A DNA stretch of 64,000 nucleotides from Gnetum montanum (taxonomy: Eukaryota > Streptophyta > Gnetopsida > Gnetales > Gnetaceae), in NCBI GenBank assembly GCA_015680685.1, contig MNCI01011971.1, positions 420,846 through 484,845 of the forward strand, in the 5' to 3' direction. Numbering within the stretch: position 1 is the first letter of the stretch; every line of letters starts with the position of its first letter. Of this stretch, positions 33,481-46,202 are shown piece after piece. Below the pieces are notes generated by a model. That model was not told where the DNA came from, did not search any database, and was given only the letters and a program-made list of their open reading frames with translations. A program made the position numbers and the translations under genes.

Positions 33481-35919
33481 CACTTGGTTTGAAGGGTACT
33501 CAAAGGTATTTGATGTAGAGGATGAAGGTGATGAAGATGAAAAATGATCAATTGAAGTAGGTTGTAAATGTTGGAGAGGATTGTTGGGTTAGAAGAAAGA
33601 TCTTTTCCATGATTGATTATCTGAATCACTTGGCTGAAAAACTAGTTGTAAGTGAACATCCCTCATAGCATTTCATTGTTATGGCTATAGAGGAATCTCA
33701 CCTTGCATGGATAGAGAAGGAGGTAATTGGGTTGAAGGTAGAGGCGTATGTGCAGAGGGATGCAGAGGATGATATGGATATGGGTTTTCCCCTTGAGTAG
33801 ATGATGAATGTGTTCATTGATATTTTGGAGGGTGATAATGATGCTAGAATGATGTATGACATGTAGAACTCCTAGGGGAGATGGGCTGTAGAACATAGTA
33901 CCTATATGAATTTGGTTGCCTATAAAGGTACTATTGCCTTGGCAATGACATTCCTAATGATTGTGGTTGGTACCACTATTGATATTGTTCATATGGATGT
34001 GAAGGATGGTAAATTTGTTGCTGTTAGTGGAACTACCTTGGATTACCTTGAGGATAAGGTAATCATCTTAGAGCTTGCGTACGTGCTAGGTGAGGATTCA
34101 ATGCATACACTCTAGACTCTTGTAAGTGTGACACTATAGGGAAACATCACTTTTTATGTTCATATTGATGAATGTTACATTCTATTTCATCATCAAAGTT
34201 AGACTCCACATCTTCCTTTATTGCAGTAGCTTTGTCCTTACCTCTTTGATAGGCACGTTCTGCTTCTTTTCACCTCCAATGATTATGATTACTATTTTTC
34301 TTTTCAGATTCTTCAAATATCTTCAAAGCGGTTTAAAATTTTTCATCCAAAGAGTCCCATAATTTTTCAACCTTGGAAAAAATATTAGAAATAGACTTTT
34401 GAATGGGCAAGGTCTTCCTATTCACCAATTCATCAAGTGGTGATTCCTCCTCATCTCAAAATCAGACCTCTTATTTTCTAATGAAAGGGTTCCTATTATA
34501 CTCTTCAACACTTTTCCTATTTTTTAGCTCACCTTATTCTTTTTCTACCTACTTAATTAGCTTTTGGATATGATGAGCTCTCATTTTAGACAATATTCCT
34601 TGGGCATACACCCCAAGAATCCTTCTAGTTTCTACTTTAAGCCCATCTACGATGTCGAGAAGTTATTCCCTCTGAGAATAACCATGGCCAAGGCATCAGT
34701 GTAAAAGTGACTAGTATTGGCCCATGGAAGCATCCAAGGTTTCATATATTCCTTGTTTCTAGCCTTCAATTTTCTTTCTCAAATTATACACTCTAGAGTA
34801 CATCTACTATTTATCACTGAATAACTCTAACATGGTACTCCATCAACGAATAGATTTTGATTCTAAAGATCAGTACCAACATTTTGCTTCCTTGATGAAT
34901 ATCTTGGGAAATAGTTTAAGTTTCTTTCATTCATTCTCTATGTTCTGTAAGGCACAAGTATCATGAAAATATTATAGATGCATTTGCAGGTCAGAGTTGT
35001 ATCCTCCCTCAAATCATAGAATATTGTTCATGTCAAAGCGCTTGATCTGACTATCTTTCATATGCCTTGTTGGAATTCTCACTACCTTTGCAATGTTGAA
35101 CATACTTCAAGTCACTAATAGATGTTCATAATCATCACTACGTTGATGATGCCAATGATGGTTTCGACCACCCCTTCAATTTTGGTGGCCTTTACGGTCA
35201 TTGTTATCTGGCTAATCACCTTCATCATAGTTTTTTTGATGATGGCTTCTATGAGAACCATCAAATGAAGAGGAATGTTCAGAATCAAATGAAAAGGATG
35301 AAGATTAAAATGGACCACCATGGCCACCGTGGTGTCCACCATCATTCTTACACTTATTATGATCACCATCCTTAGATCCCTTTCTATTATGATGCTTTCC
35401 TGAGTTCTTACCTTGGCTACCACTTTTTCCTGAACCTACTTTATGCATAGTGGATCATAGGTTTAGGTTCACATCCTCTTCATCATTATCAAGGGGTGGA
35501 GAATATTCATGTTGAGAACATTCAATAGGAGGATCCTCATTGTCATCTTGATTTAGAAGGAACAAAGGGTTAGTGTAATTTTTATCCTTTGTAGCCTCAT
35601 GGATCTTCTCTTGATGTTGATCTCATCTGCATTGTGTTTTAGTGGGATAGTAGTTTTGAGTGTCATAACTATTCACAATGTATTTCTCATGAACATCTGC
35701 TATGCCCAAGTTCTTAAGGATTTTAAACAGTATCCCAAGCATAGATTGATCAAGGGAAAAGACAACTTTACCCTCCATATCATGCCATTGTAGGTGTTCA
35801 TCCTAATGTAGGATGAAGGTGAAATTCAACACTAACTCATATAGATGAGTGTATACCACCTTGCATTCTTATGGGATTGGTGGTTTGGTATCTTGATGTT
35901 TGCGAGAAGAAGAAGACAT
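33480..35919 (-). pseudogene. Element C gag
   Basis: A start codon at 35917-35919 begins MSSSSRKHQDTKPPIP followed by a stop at the next codon. This is the only gag N-terminus visible in the window. The gag core lies near 34700-34950 with the WYRSLE and TMLELFSDK motifs seen in element B. The knuckle at 34144-34179 reads CNIHQYEHKK, stop, C, with one Cys changed to His and the Gly codon changed to a stop. The C-terminal region is Pro-rich. The expected product is about 800 residues. Confidence 0.8.
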
Positions 35920-36050
35920 TTTTCAAAAAAAAAATAGTAGTGTGCTTTTATAATTCTATATATAGTGGGGATAATATTGACCTTTAGGTTTGTAGAATTA
36001 TATTAATGGTATTCACTTAGACCTAAATAGTGCATGTTGCACAAACAAAG

Positions 36051-36068
36051 TCCCTAGCATTGGTGCCA
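36051..36068 (-). promoter_or_regulatory. tRNA primer-binding site of element C
   Basis: One base after the 5' LTR end, the minus strand reads TGGCACCAATGCTAGGGA. The Athila tRNA-Asp-type site is TGGCGCCGTTGCCGGGGA; four of the five differences are C-to-T or G-to-A changes. Confidence 0.7.
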
Positions 36069-36069
36069 A

Positions 36070-36992
36070 TGATGAGCAGTGAGGTACCCCTAAACCCAAG
36101 CATATGAATCATAAAGTGTTCATGCATAATCTTGTTGAATTCCATGGACTTTATCTTTTCTAGTGCACTAGTCCTTTAGGAAATGGATCTTTCTTTAAGG
36201 TTAATTATTGTCTTCCCAATTACACTTGTGATGTACGTTGATATGGTTAAGTGTAATGGAGGCATTCAATTTTTATCATTTTGTGTTTTATAGTTTGGTG
36301 TTCAAAATGTATATAAAAGAAATTGGATTAACTAGTCTAAATTAACTAATTAACTAGCATTTAACTATTCCTAACATAAACATCTAATCCCACTTTCTGT
36401 ACATGTCCTGAACCCATGTATCCATTACTATGCAACCAAGCGCTACACTACTAGGCTTACCAAGAAATAATGTTGCTAGGATTACCAAGTGAATATGTGT
36501 TATGCTTAAAGTGGTCATACTTATGTGTGTCATCTATCTCACTTAATTGCTTCATTAATGTAATAACTAGAAAATATTTAATAACTAATTGAAAATATAT
36601 AATAAATAATTGACAACATTAAATACACAAATGAAATAGCTAATCTATCCAAAGTGCTACAAGGTTTATTAGAAAGCTCATCTTTATTGCTGCACACACT
36701 ATCATGCTCATGTACAACAATGCTCAAATAAAGATCCATACACTCAATGACTCCTACTACGGGCACTTGGGAAAAAATTTCTAACTTTCAAATGGAAAAT
36801 TTGCAAGAGCTTTGCTATAACTACAATCTCTCATTGTCATAAATGTTGCTACATGTGTGTATTTATAGCCAAAAAACAACACTTCATTGACAAGTCCTTA
36901 TCGATGCATGGTAAGATGCATCGACTAGGCCTCGATGACATAGCCTTGTCAATGAGGCCTTGTCGACACAACCAATTGAACATGGCTCATTA
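36070..36992 (-). repeat. 5' LTR of element C
   Basis: The LTR is 923 bp with TGATGAG at 36070 and CTCATTA at its right end. It aligns fully with 23673-24581. TATAAATA on the minus strand at 36860-36867 is the likely promoter. Confidence 0.92.
36860..36867 (-). promoter_or_regulatory. LTR TATA box of element C
   Basis: TATAAATA follows gc on the minus strand, about 125 bp inside the LTR start, in the position conserved in elements B and D. Confidence 0.6.
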
Positions 36993-36997
36993 GTAGC
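36993..36997. repeat. Right target-site duplication of element C
   Basis: gtagc pairs with gtagg at 23668-23672. Confidence 0.65.
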
Positions 36998-38332
36998 CTG
37001 TAAAATAACAAATAGCTTCAACCTCTAGTGGAATCATTTCTAATTTAAGAAGCATAGTATTATATTATATTTATTTCTTCACTTTAAATTCATCAAGCGG
37101 AAAGAATTTCTAAATTTTTTCTATCGATCACCAATATTATTTGATATATCCATATAACACAACTATAAAGAATAATAGGTTGGATAGTGACATGGTAAAG
37201 TAGTTTTTGAATATCACAAGCTAGAATAGATTCCTTCCTATATTTGATTTTTTAAATAAAAAAATGATTTCATACCACTTACAGTAATCCCATTTGTAAT
37301 TGTAAGAGAATTCTAAGACAAGATATTTAGAAGATGAAATTTTATCTACATGTTCATGCCCTAAAACATGTGCCATGTTATATTGTTTTCTTGAAAGTTT
37401 CTAACTTAATGCTTTCAAATCTATCAATATTATGGTTTTTGATGACCATTAGTTCATCAAAACTTGATCATGAGTCATGGTCTAGGATATCACAAGTTAT
37501 GGTATTATAACAAAAGTCATGGTTTAACTAAAAATAGAGATTAAAATTTTCTAAAGATAACACACCTTCACCATCAGTCATGGTAAATTTTCCTAAAGAT
37601 ATTTGTAAATCATGAAGTGACTATGAATCCTAATTACTAAATTTATATTAACCATGAGGCAATCATGATTTGTGGTTCATACATCCATGATTCATTGTAT
37701 TCTACCACAATTTGACCATAGATCATGGTCAAAAGAAAAGTGATCTTAGTAATACCATAAGTCATGATGGACTTGTGGTCTGAAAACCTATAATAGCATA
37801 AATTGATCAGGAGTTGTAGTTAAATTATTTTTTAAATATTTCTTGACTTTGGACATTCAAAATATAACAAAATTTATGTTTGTAGGCTTACCTTAAAATG
37901 CTCTATCATTTAGAATGAAGATATGTGAATTTCTTCTATGGTAAAATCAAAAAATTAAATATAACTTATACATGACCTTTAAGCTTCTAAACTAGATGAA
38001 TTTGATGTTGAAAACTTGAAGAAAAAATAACATTTAAGTGTGATAATGGGAATGTTAAATCAAATGCAGAACAGGTTGAGTTTGAATAATCAATAGGAGA
38101 GATGATCATTAATGAGCTTGACTTGAATTGATGAAATGATGCTAATAGCTAGTTTGCTAGCAATGAATATTGTTGATGCTATGATAACAATGTTTTATGA
38201 AATGTGAAAAATTACATAAAAAAGATAATTCCTCTAAGAAATTCGTAACAAGAGCTTTATTACATTAAAAACAAGTCATTGCATCCATGTATAGCCTTAC
38301 AATTTATAAGAGATGATTGTGGCTATACTTGG
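36998..38332. other. Unassigned AT-rich DNA with a TCATGGT-type word cluster
   Basis: This stretch lies between elements C and D and contains no supportable gene. Between about 37425 and 37790 the words tcatggt, accatga and tcatgat recur roughly nine times in both orientations. The rest is AT-rich without visible structure. Confidence 0.45.
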
Positions 38333-39118
38333 TGATAAACAACAAGCAGTCCCTACATCCAACCATATGAATCACTAGCATTTACTAAGCAATTCAGTTG
38401 AATTATGTAGACTTTAGCTCTCTAAGTACACTAGGTATTCATAGTGAATCTAATGGATGTGATCATTGTCTTCTTAGTTTCACTTGTAAAGTGCAAATAT
38501 ATAGTTAAGTGTAACTAAGGCATATGATTTTTATAATTTTATGTTTATTGGTTAAAAATAAAGTACTTGAATGCCTAATTAATTTCATAACTAATTAATG
38601 GTTAACTAGTGCTAACATAAGCATTTGTTTCCATCTACCATACACATCATCAACATGTTATAATGCTACTGGGTTACCAAGGATTAAGTGTATGCTAGAG
38701 ATGGTTGTACTTATGTGTATTAATGATCCAAATTTAATTAATTAATTAAATGTGTTAAATAAAATTGTTTGAACAATAAATGCATAAAGTAATCATTAAG
38801 CTAAGTCCAAGTGCTACAAGGTTTAAGAAGAAATCTTATCTTTATTTTCAATCACACTGAGGTGCTTAGGTACATGAGTGCTCGAATAAAAATCTGTATA
38901 GTTCTCACTTCTATTGTAGGTACATAGAAAATATTCTAACTTTAGAGAAACAAAAATGTAGGATTTTGGCTAGCTACTAATGAATGGATGCTATAAATGT
39001 GTCTAGTAAGCATGTACTTATAGAAAAAAAAGACATTACGTTGACATGTATGCATCTACATGTCAAACCTAGCATCAATGTGATTGCATCAATGTAGCCA
39101 ATGAATGATGACTCATCA
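38333..39118 (-). repeat. 3' LTR of element D
   Basis: The LTR is 786 bp, from tgataaac (family TGATGAG) to CTCATCA at 39112-39118. It aligns with 46203-47021. A purine-rich tract (ATCATGGAGGTA on the minus strand) lies just outside at 39119-39130. Confidence 0.87.
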
Positions 39119-39358
39119 TACCTCCATGATTGAATGAAAAATTTTCCTCGAGTGAACAAAAGAAGGAACAACTTTCTTACAAAATATTGGAAAGGTATGG
39201 GATTACTTACTAGCTATTAACACATAAACAAAAACTAAGTTCCCAAGTGTATGGATTTATAATCATTGCAAAATTTGGTATTTATGACAAAAAAATTGAA
39301 TACCATGACAAAACCTAATAGCACAAAAACTCTTGTGGCTTGAAGAAAAAGAATAAAA

Positions 39359-42195
39359 TTAGACACTCTCAAGTAGTGGAGGTTCCTAATGTGTTAAAGG
39401 ACCTTCTCTTGCCTCTAGCACATGTGGTTGTTGTGGTTGAGGCTATGGTTGTGATTGTCTAGTTGTAGTTGCAACTTCTGGTTGAAGATGAAAAGCATAT
39501 AACAATGCTTTCATCTTCTCATCCTTCCTCTTGGGATTATACATGGTCTACATAGCATCAACAATGTGGACTAGTATGGGAACATCCCAAGGGTAGGGCA
39601 TTGCAATGAACAACTCCTTCACATTGACAAACTAGGCTATGAATTATTTTCATTCAATGTTAAATAATTTGATAGTATTTTGCAACTCCTAGTAGTCATT
39701 CAACCTTCTGGCTAGGTTCTTAGTTGTTAATCTCTAATTAGTGAAGTGCTACCTAAGAACATCGAGTTCAACATTCATTGATTCAAGCTTCTACTTGGTC
39801 TCCTTATGGTGCTTGAACTCAACCTTCTACAATAGGTATGAGTTGGTCATTTGTGTTTTCAAATCTAACCTTAGCCTTCTAGCAATTAGCATTGTTAAGT
39901 TTGCATAGCAAAGGTTGGCAAGCTCCATGTTTTTGGTCATATCCTTTATTTGTAGCTCCTTGAGGTGGATTTCAACTTTGTTGTACACATTCAGCAAATC
40001 AAAGATATGGTACCACATGTCACCTCCTTGCTAGAGCTACTAGAGGATCTCATTTACCTTTTCCATTACTAGTTTGATATTATTTTCATTAATATAATTC
40101 TAAAAATCAACTTGGTCCTTATAGTACTTCTTAACCCTTTTGAATTTAAGGAACTCATTCTTCCAAGTAGTGATTTTGATTGCAAATTTTTGGTGAATGG
40201 CACAAACCTCCTCCATTTAGAGATTACAATTCTCAACTACCAACCTTCTTAAATCCATTTTCACCTTTACAAGATGCTTCTATTTTTGTCTTATATATTC
40301 AACTATTTGTTCCTTTTGAGCCTTGACTATGTAGGCAATGATTGTTCTTAGTTAGATGTTCATTCTTCTAGCAAACTTCCAAAAAGTCCTTCTAAATCTT
40401 ATGAATAGTGGCATCAACTAAGGGCTAGTCAAAGATTTCTGAATCCTTTGTGTACTTAGCCTATTGAAGTTTATACTAAAGATACTAAAAGGCTTTATCC
40501 CTACTCACTTATTGGATAAGTACTGTGGGATCAACAAGGTAAGATCTAAGTCCAACAACCTCTATAGCCAAGTGCTAATTCTTAGGTCTAGCTATCTCAA
40601 GTTAAGCCTTAGTGATGATGCACTTGCTCGTTGCCTCCAATAGTGTCAACTAGGTACTAGTGATGTCTTCTAGAAGGTCAAAGCCGTATGAAATTGGTTG
40701 TTGAGTTTCCACCAATCATTCTAGTAACTCCTTATGCTGGGATACAGCAAGTCCCCCATTGATCATTTCTATAAATGTCTACACATCTCTGAGTGCAACA
40801 CTATCTAGCATAGATGCTAGAAGAACATTTAAAACCTTTCCTACTCTTTCTACCATGACCTAAACTATTATTTCATATCCTTGATGCTATAGCACCAAGA
40901 TAGTTATCCCATCTCCCTCCTCCAAGCTCACCAAGAAGGTAGTAACATTTTAAGAGATTTCTAGGAACTACTATTATCTTGAAATGGACACTGTTATCTC
41001 TTAGTCACTAGGATTTGAGTGCATGGACACCTACATTCATTGGATAGAGAAAGTGGATGTTGTGTTCTCCAACTAGCTTATTATACAAGTTACCTCATCC
41101 AAATGTCTTAAGGATAGTTGGTAAAAAGATGGGTCATCACTTGAACTAGCTTGCAGCTACTGTAAGAGTTGTTGTTAGAGCTTTTGCATGTGCTCCATAG
41201 TAGCACATGACTATAAAATTATTTCATGAGTGGATGGTAATGATGTCTACTCCTCTTCCTTAATCATAGAAGTGAACTTTTCCTTCATCATTTCCACCCA
41301 AGAGGTGGTAGGACCATGTCTTAATGTGTCATTGGTGTAGCGGGCTATTCCTTTCACTTTTCATAATTTCTAGATGAGGCATGGAAATGGGAGTTCCTTC
41401 CTTCCATGTTCATTATTTTTAAACCACATTTCTATTTCAAAATAGATCAATCATGGGAGGTTAATTGGAAATTTCTTGCTCAAAGTAGTACATGCTTGAG
41501 TGAAGAAGGTATTCACTTTGCTAGGCCTTATCATCTGATTGAGGTGGTAAGCCATTATCTTGAAGTATGCACATTTTGCTATGGTGAGCACATCATACTC
41601 CTTGTAGTCCAATTCATAGCATCATTGGACCCACTTCTTTTTAACCTATGAATCCACTTATGTAAAGATCTTTTCTAGATTGATCCCAGTTTTAGGCAAG
41701 CCAAGGGCCTTAGATATGGCCTTCATCAAGTAGGAGACATTGATGTTCTTAATCTTCATAACTATTCTAGAAGAGATATGTCTCTTCCATGTATCACTCC
41801 CCACTAGAAGTGATGATTGGCCACATGGGAGAGCTTTATAGCTACATTATGATATGTTCTAGGGTAATGTCTAAGAAGGTACTAAAGTATAGTTCTTAGA
41901 GAACTAAACATTGGATATCCCTAGGCTAAAGTTTTCTAAGGTAGGCATCCATCAATGTGACCTCAAGGTTTGCCCTTGGTCTTGGTGGAATTGCATTTTT
42001 TCAGTTTGGGAATCTGATGGATAGATTCTAGTTCAAAATCCTCCTGAAGAGTTCTCGTTGCATGGGTTTTTGCTGCTTGGTCATAGGATTGTTCTTGTTG
42101 GCCCCTTCTAATTTTGGGTTACTTATCCCTTGGTTGAGATGGTCATCCTTCCTATAGGTTTTTTAGTTTTGGTTCCATTTGTAATCACAACATGA
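39359..42195 (-). pseudogene. Downstream ORF of element D, ~945 codons
   Basis: This is homologous to the ORF of element C from end to end. The N-terminus aligns with ITNDTKIEIPVGR but its ATG appears changed. The FPCLI-type block lies near 41390-41350, and the middle is Gln/Lys/Leu-rich with an open stretch at 39827-40018 (VEIHLKELQIKDMTKNMELA). The C-terminal block reads MPYPWDVPILVH (39572-39592 for PWDVPIL). It ends with TAA at 39359-39361, at the same place as in element C. Stops are mostly TAG at Gln positions. It was kept although pol was lost. Confidence 0.7.
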
Positions 42196-44215
42196 TCAAG
42201 GATCAACATTTGATGTGTAAATTTATATTGTTTGAGTACCTTATCTCTTAGATTAGTTACACTTGGCTAAGTTGTGACCATGACAAGTTTGATTATTTTA
42301 ATGTTATTTTATCATTATTTCATTTTAATGTCTACCATAAATTGTTAGAAAGAATTAGGTTTCTTAAATTAGTGATTTTAATAGTATTTTATAAGCTAAA
42401 CCTTTGTAAGAGTTAGGGAAATTTTGAAAAATTTCTCATGAAAAACCTAGGGTTTATAGCCTCCATGACATAAATCTCACCTCTAGTAGCTACAAGAATG
42501 AAAAACAAGGTTACTCAAACAAGTGGTGTCAAAGATATGGACTCGAAAATGTTCCAGGCTTTGAAAATTACAAAAACTCCCTTTCTGTTTGAAGGAAAAT
42601 GGCAAAAAAGTTTAAAGTATTGGGCATTATTTATAGAATTTTTGCCTTGCATTGATGGGATCATATCAATGGAATCCCGTCAACACAATGTAAAGATAGA
42701 ATATTCAACTTTAAAAAGTAAAGTAAAAATGAAGAGTTTTCACATAAAATTAAACTTCAAATGAATCCCAAGAAGTCAAGAACACAATGAAATGCATGAA
42801 GAAGGCTAGAAAATACTCAAGAAGGAAGATTTGATTGGAAGAATGAATGAGAAATGCCATGAAGGAGCATAGAACTAGACATAATTGATGTGGAGCATAA
42901 ATGATTTAAATGCACAGATTCCTAAGGCATAAAGAACTTAACTAACCAAGCTAAGAAGTATGCAAGTGGATCCTCCCCATAGTAGGCTCATGTCCTTAAT
43001 GCCCTTGCATGCCCTGAAACCAAGGAGTTTGTGGGCCCTATGGGTGATTTATGGTTATGGTAAGTTAAGGACTAAATCACCAAAGAGACTATCTAAAAAT
43101 TTTGATGCATCTCACTAAGACATTGAATAAGACATGAAAAGAGGCAGTGAAGTACGATATGAAAAGTATAGATAGATGAGGTGGAGAGTGGAATGGAGTC
43201 CCGTATCATGATTAGATGAAGTGTCTTATGGATTTTTTGATTAATATGACTTGATAATGTCCATCCTTAGTCCAAATTAAAGCCAACCACTTTTAGTGAC
43301 TTCACATTGACACTCCAAGACTAGTCCACCCCTTGAAGGCAAAAAATATCCTCATAAATCAATCACCATTTTGATAAGATAAGAAATGAGAAGTAGTAAG
43401 TGAAATGAGCCTTAGTTAGAGGGGACCTTTAGACATGCGTAACATGTCTTTCTAGTCTTATAACCAATGCTTGTTGCTTTTTATTTCATCTCAGTGGTGT
43501 ACATTGAATTCTCATTATTGTTTTTTTTATTGGAACCAAACCATGCAAAGACTTTAGCTTCCTATTATTGATCAACAACAAAATGATGAAAAATCCACGA
43601 CAACACTCATGCACTGAAGAGGGTAGGTTAGTACAAAGAGAATCAAATCCCCTTGAAGTCACATCCTTGTCTATCCATTTAGTTCTTCCCATGTTTCAAA
43701 ACCACCAAGGTCACAAGTTCTTTAAAATTTTTATTTAAGAATGGATCACATATTTCCAAAATAAGGGAACATCATAGAGGTTTATGGATGGGTGGATGAT
43801 GTGGACCCACTACGTATTATCATGAGAAAGAAACCATATCATAGTTATCAATACTAAAATACAAAGATAAAATCTAGAAATTAGGAATCAAATAACATTA
43901 TAGTACATACCACCATCAATCAATAACTACATTTGCAGTTATTCCTAGTGGCAACCAAAGAAAAAAAACAAAACATAAGAAAAGCATTAAAAAAACTCAA
44001 ATCAACTAAATTAAAATATAGAATAAATTGTAAATATTTATGAAAGAGAAAAATGTACTAAAAATGATGTAAAAAAAAAAGAAAAAATATTAATTAATTC
44101 TTGATTCAAAATGAGGCATCTTTCCCATGATTAAGTTCATGGCTAAGACAAGAACTACTAATTGGATTATATGCTTCCATGAATTGTTTGAATATTTTGG
44201 CATGCTCATTTGTGA
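42196..44215 (-). other. Noncoding spacer of element D
   Basis: Homologous to 27677-29890 and 13231-14645. The ggggacctttag block (minus-strand complement ctaaaggtcccc) is at about 43417-43432. The stretch near 44100-44160 corresponds to the sequence just after the integrase stop in elements B and C and marks the left side of the pol deletion. The open stretch at 42498-42764 on the plus strand has no recognisable domain. Confidence 0.65.
42628..42690 (-). promoter_or_regulatory. Candidate internal promoter before the downstream ORF, element D
   Basis: TATAAATA at 42628-42635 on the minus strand is preceded by catcaatgc and a gattccattgatatgatccc segment similar to the CATCGATG words of the LTR U3. 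It lies about 440 bp upstream of the ORF, like the segment at 28133 in element C. Confidence 0.4.
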
Positions 44216-46183
44216 GCCACTAGGTGTCCTTTAGTTTAGTGGCTCTTTTATGAACCTAGTTTCACACAAACTCTTGTTCCTTATGTGTATTGTCAATTGG
44301 TGTAGGAATTAGGTGGATACTTTGAACCTTTAACCCACAGCTGCATCCTTTGATATTACTAGTAATGCATGGAATGTTCTATCTCTCCTTAATGATAGGC
44401 ATATATTTTACATTTTTTCTTAGGGTGGTGATAATTATTGGCTCTTACATAGGATTGGGAGACATTATTTTGGAAAGGAAGGATGTCGCACCAAATTGGC
44501 CTTATGCTAGTTTGGATAAGCTAGGAGATCTATGCATCTTATTTGCATGAGTGGAAAGTTTTCTAAAGAATTAATTTTTTCTATATTTTTGCAGAGATCT
44601 ATTAACATGATCATTTATATGTATGTTCATAGCATAAGTGGCATTCTTCTATTGAGGTTGTAATGCCAATTATTCTTGCATTATTAATGGTGACATATGT
44701 TGGAAGGAATTATAAGATTAATGAGGTTGTGTTGAAGGATAAGAGATGCAAGATGGTAATCCCATAGGATATTCTACAAGTTGATGATATTTAGAAGGGT
44801 GGTGGTATTAATTTGATGTAGAGGAAGTAAAACTAGTTGGAAAAACAAGTTGCAGAACATAATATCCATATAGGTTTGTTTTTTTGTAAGGGTAGTGCTC
44901 GTTTGATGATGACCTTCCCCAAAATTATGGGTTTTTCCACTATGGTTGATAGTAGTTTTGAGGCTAATAAGAATTCCTATTTAAAAATTATGTTTTTTTA
45001 TAAGACTATCTATAATTACGTTGTGAGTATGGTAATTTCCTAGGCATTTTCTTTTGGACAAACTTGGGGTTCAAAGTAAAAGCCCCATACTCATGTAGAT
45101 GTAACATAACTAGGTGATAGCCATTTGGATGGTCATATTGGCAAGTGTTACATCCATCATCTACTTCTATATCTGATTTTGTAACCTCTTCTACTATAGC
45201 CATTTTTCCTTTTACCTGATAAGTGTTCCTACTTGTTTTAATGTTCTTTTTCCTCTTTTTGTTTTGATCACTTGATTCTTTTTGCACTACCTTCTCCCAT
45301 TTTTTTCTAAGTAGGTTTGAACTTTTTCATTCATCAAGTCCCACATCTTCTCTAAAACATCATCTACAAGACTTCAAACCTACTCATGGAAGGCACAAGT
45401 CTTCTAGATGATGTTATAGATTAGAATTATAGCCATCCTCAAATCTAGGAATGTTAGATATATCTAATTGTTTGATGTGGCTTTATTTTTTATTCCTATG
45501 AGGTATTCTAACTACCTATATAATTTTTATCATGCTCCTAGTTACAAACAAGGGTTTATTTTCACCAGACATGTTATTGTGATAATCATCATTTCTATTT
45601 TTCTAATTGTGATGATCTTGTCTATGCTCATTTTTATGTTGTTGATTTTGCTCTTAGGTTTAATTTCTATCTTTATCTTGATTCCATAGTGGAGCTCTAT
45701 CTCTATACCTATATTCATCTTCATCAAAACTAGATGTTGAAGAGGAAGAAGAAGATGATGAACTGGGAGACTTGCCAAGGGTCCTATAGTTCTTCCTATG
45801 GTCCCTCGATGTATCCTTTCTAAATTTAGAGGAGGTCCTAAGCCTTGAGGTCCTTCTTGATCTAGAACTTCACCTCCTCTAGGGTTTTTTTCATTAGCTG
45901 AACATAGTCTTTGAGTGTAGTAAAGGCTTAAATGAGCATATGAAACCCTTGCATTTAGTGATTCACTCCAACTTTGTTCAGTATAGATCCTACGATTTAA
46001 CCTACTAATGTTCTAATTATATGACGCATTATTGGTCCTTTCTGAAGGAGACATACTTGCAGTTAATAATGTTTGTGTAACTTAAAATACTAATATTTCT
46101 AAAAGGATAAATCTTTAATACTATTACAATGATCAGTTAGTGATTTCACTATTGTCCTAGATAGTACACATGGCTAACTAAAG
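44216..46183 (-). pseudogene. Gag and protease-linker remnant of element D
   Basis: The part 44216-44700 matches pieces of the protease-RT linker and surrounding region. From 44830 upward gag is recognisable; an open stretch at 45006-45287 holds the knuckle at 45117-45152, reading CNTCQYDHPNGY, preceded by an acidic EVTKSDIEVDD and followed by FTLNPKF. The fourth ligand position (Cys) is Tyr. The N-terminal part (45290-46180) is shortened compared with element C. Confidence 0.7.
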
Positions 46184-46201
46184 TCCTTGATAATAATGCC
46201 A
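46184..46201 (-). promoter_or_regulatory. Primer-binding site of element D
   Basis: The minus strand reads TGGCATTATTATCAAGGA one base after the LTR end, a decayed form of the PBS of element C. Confidence 0.6.
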
Positions 46202-46202
46202 A

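Larger units (their letters stand above)
23673..36992 (-). mobile_element. Athila-like element C, full structure, 13,320 bp, minus strand
   Basis: Both LTRs are present and share inverted ends TGATGAG/CTCATCA, with the right end mutated to CTCATTA. Near-identical 5-bp target repeats flank the element. In element orientation (right to left) the order is 5' LTR, PBS, leader, gag, protease, RT, RNase H, integrase, ~2.2 kb spacer, ~950-codon downstream ORF, polypurine tract, 3' LTR. The PBS resembles the Athila tRNA-Asp site, and the extra ORF sits where Athila elements carry their env-like ORF. Numerous stops and a mutated RT active site make it inactive. LTR differences are frequent by eye, so the insertion is old. 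Confidence 0.93.

Noticed and set aside
35115-35423. Minus-strand 102-codon frame rich in Met, Val and Ile
   Set aside because: It lies within gag of element C in a shifted frame; the His/Asp-rich reading in the neighbouring frame fits gag better.
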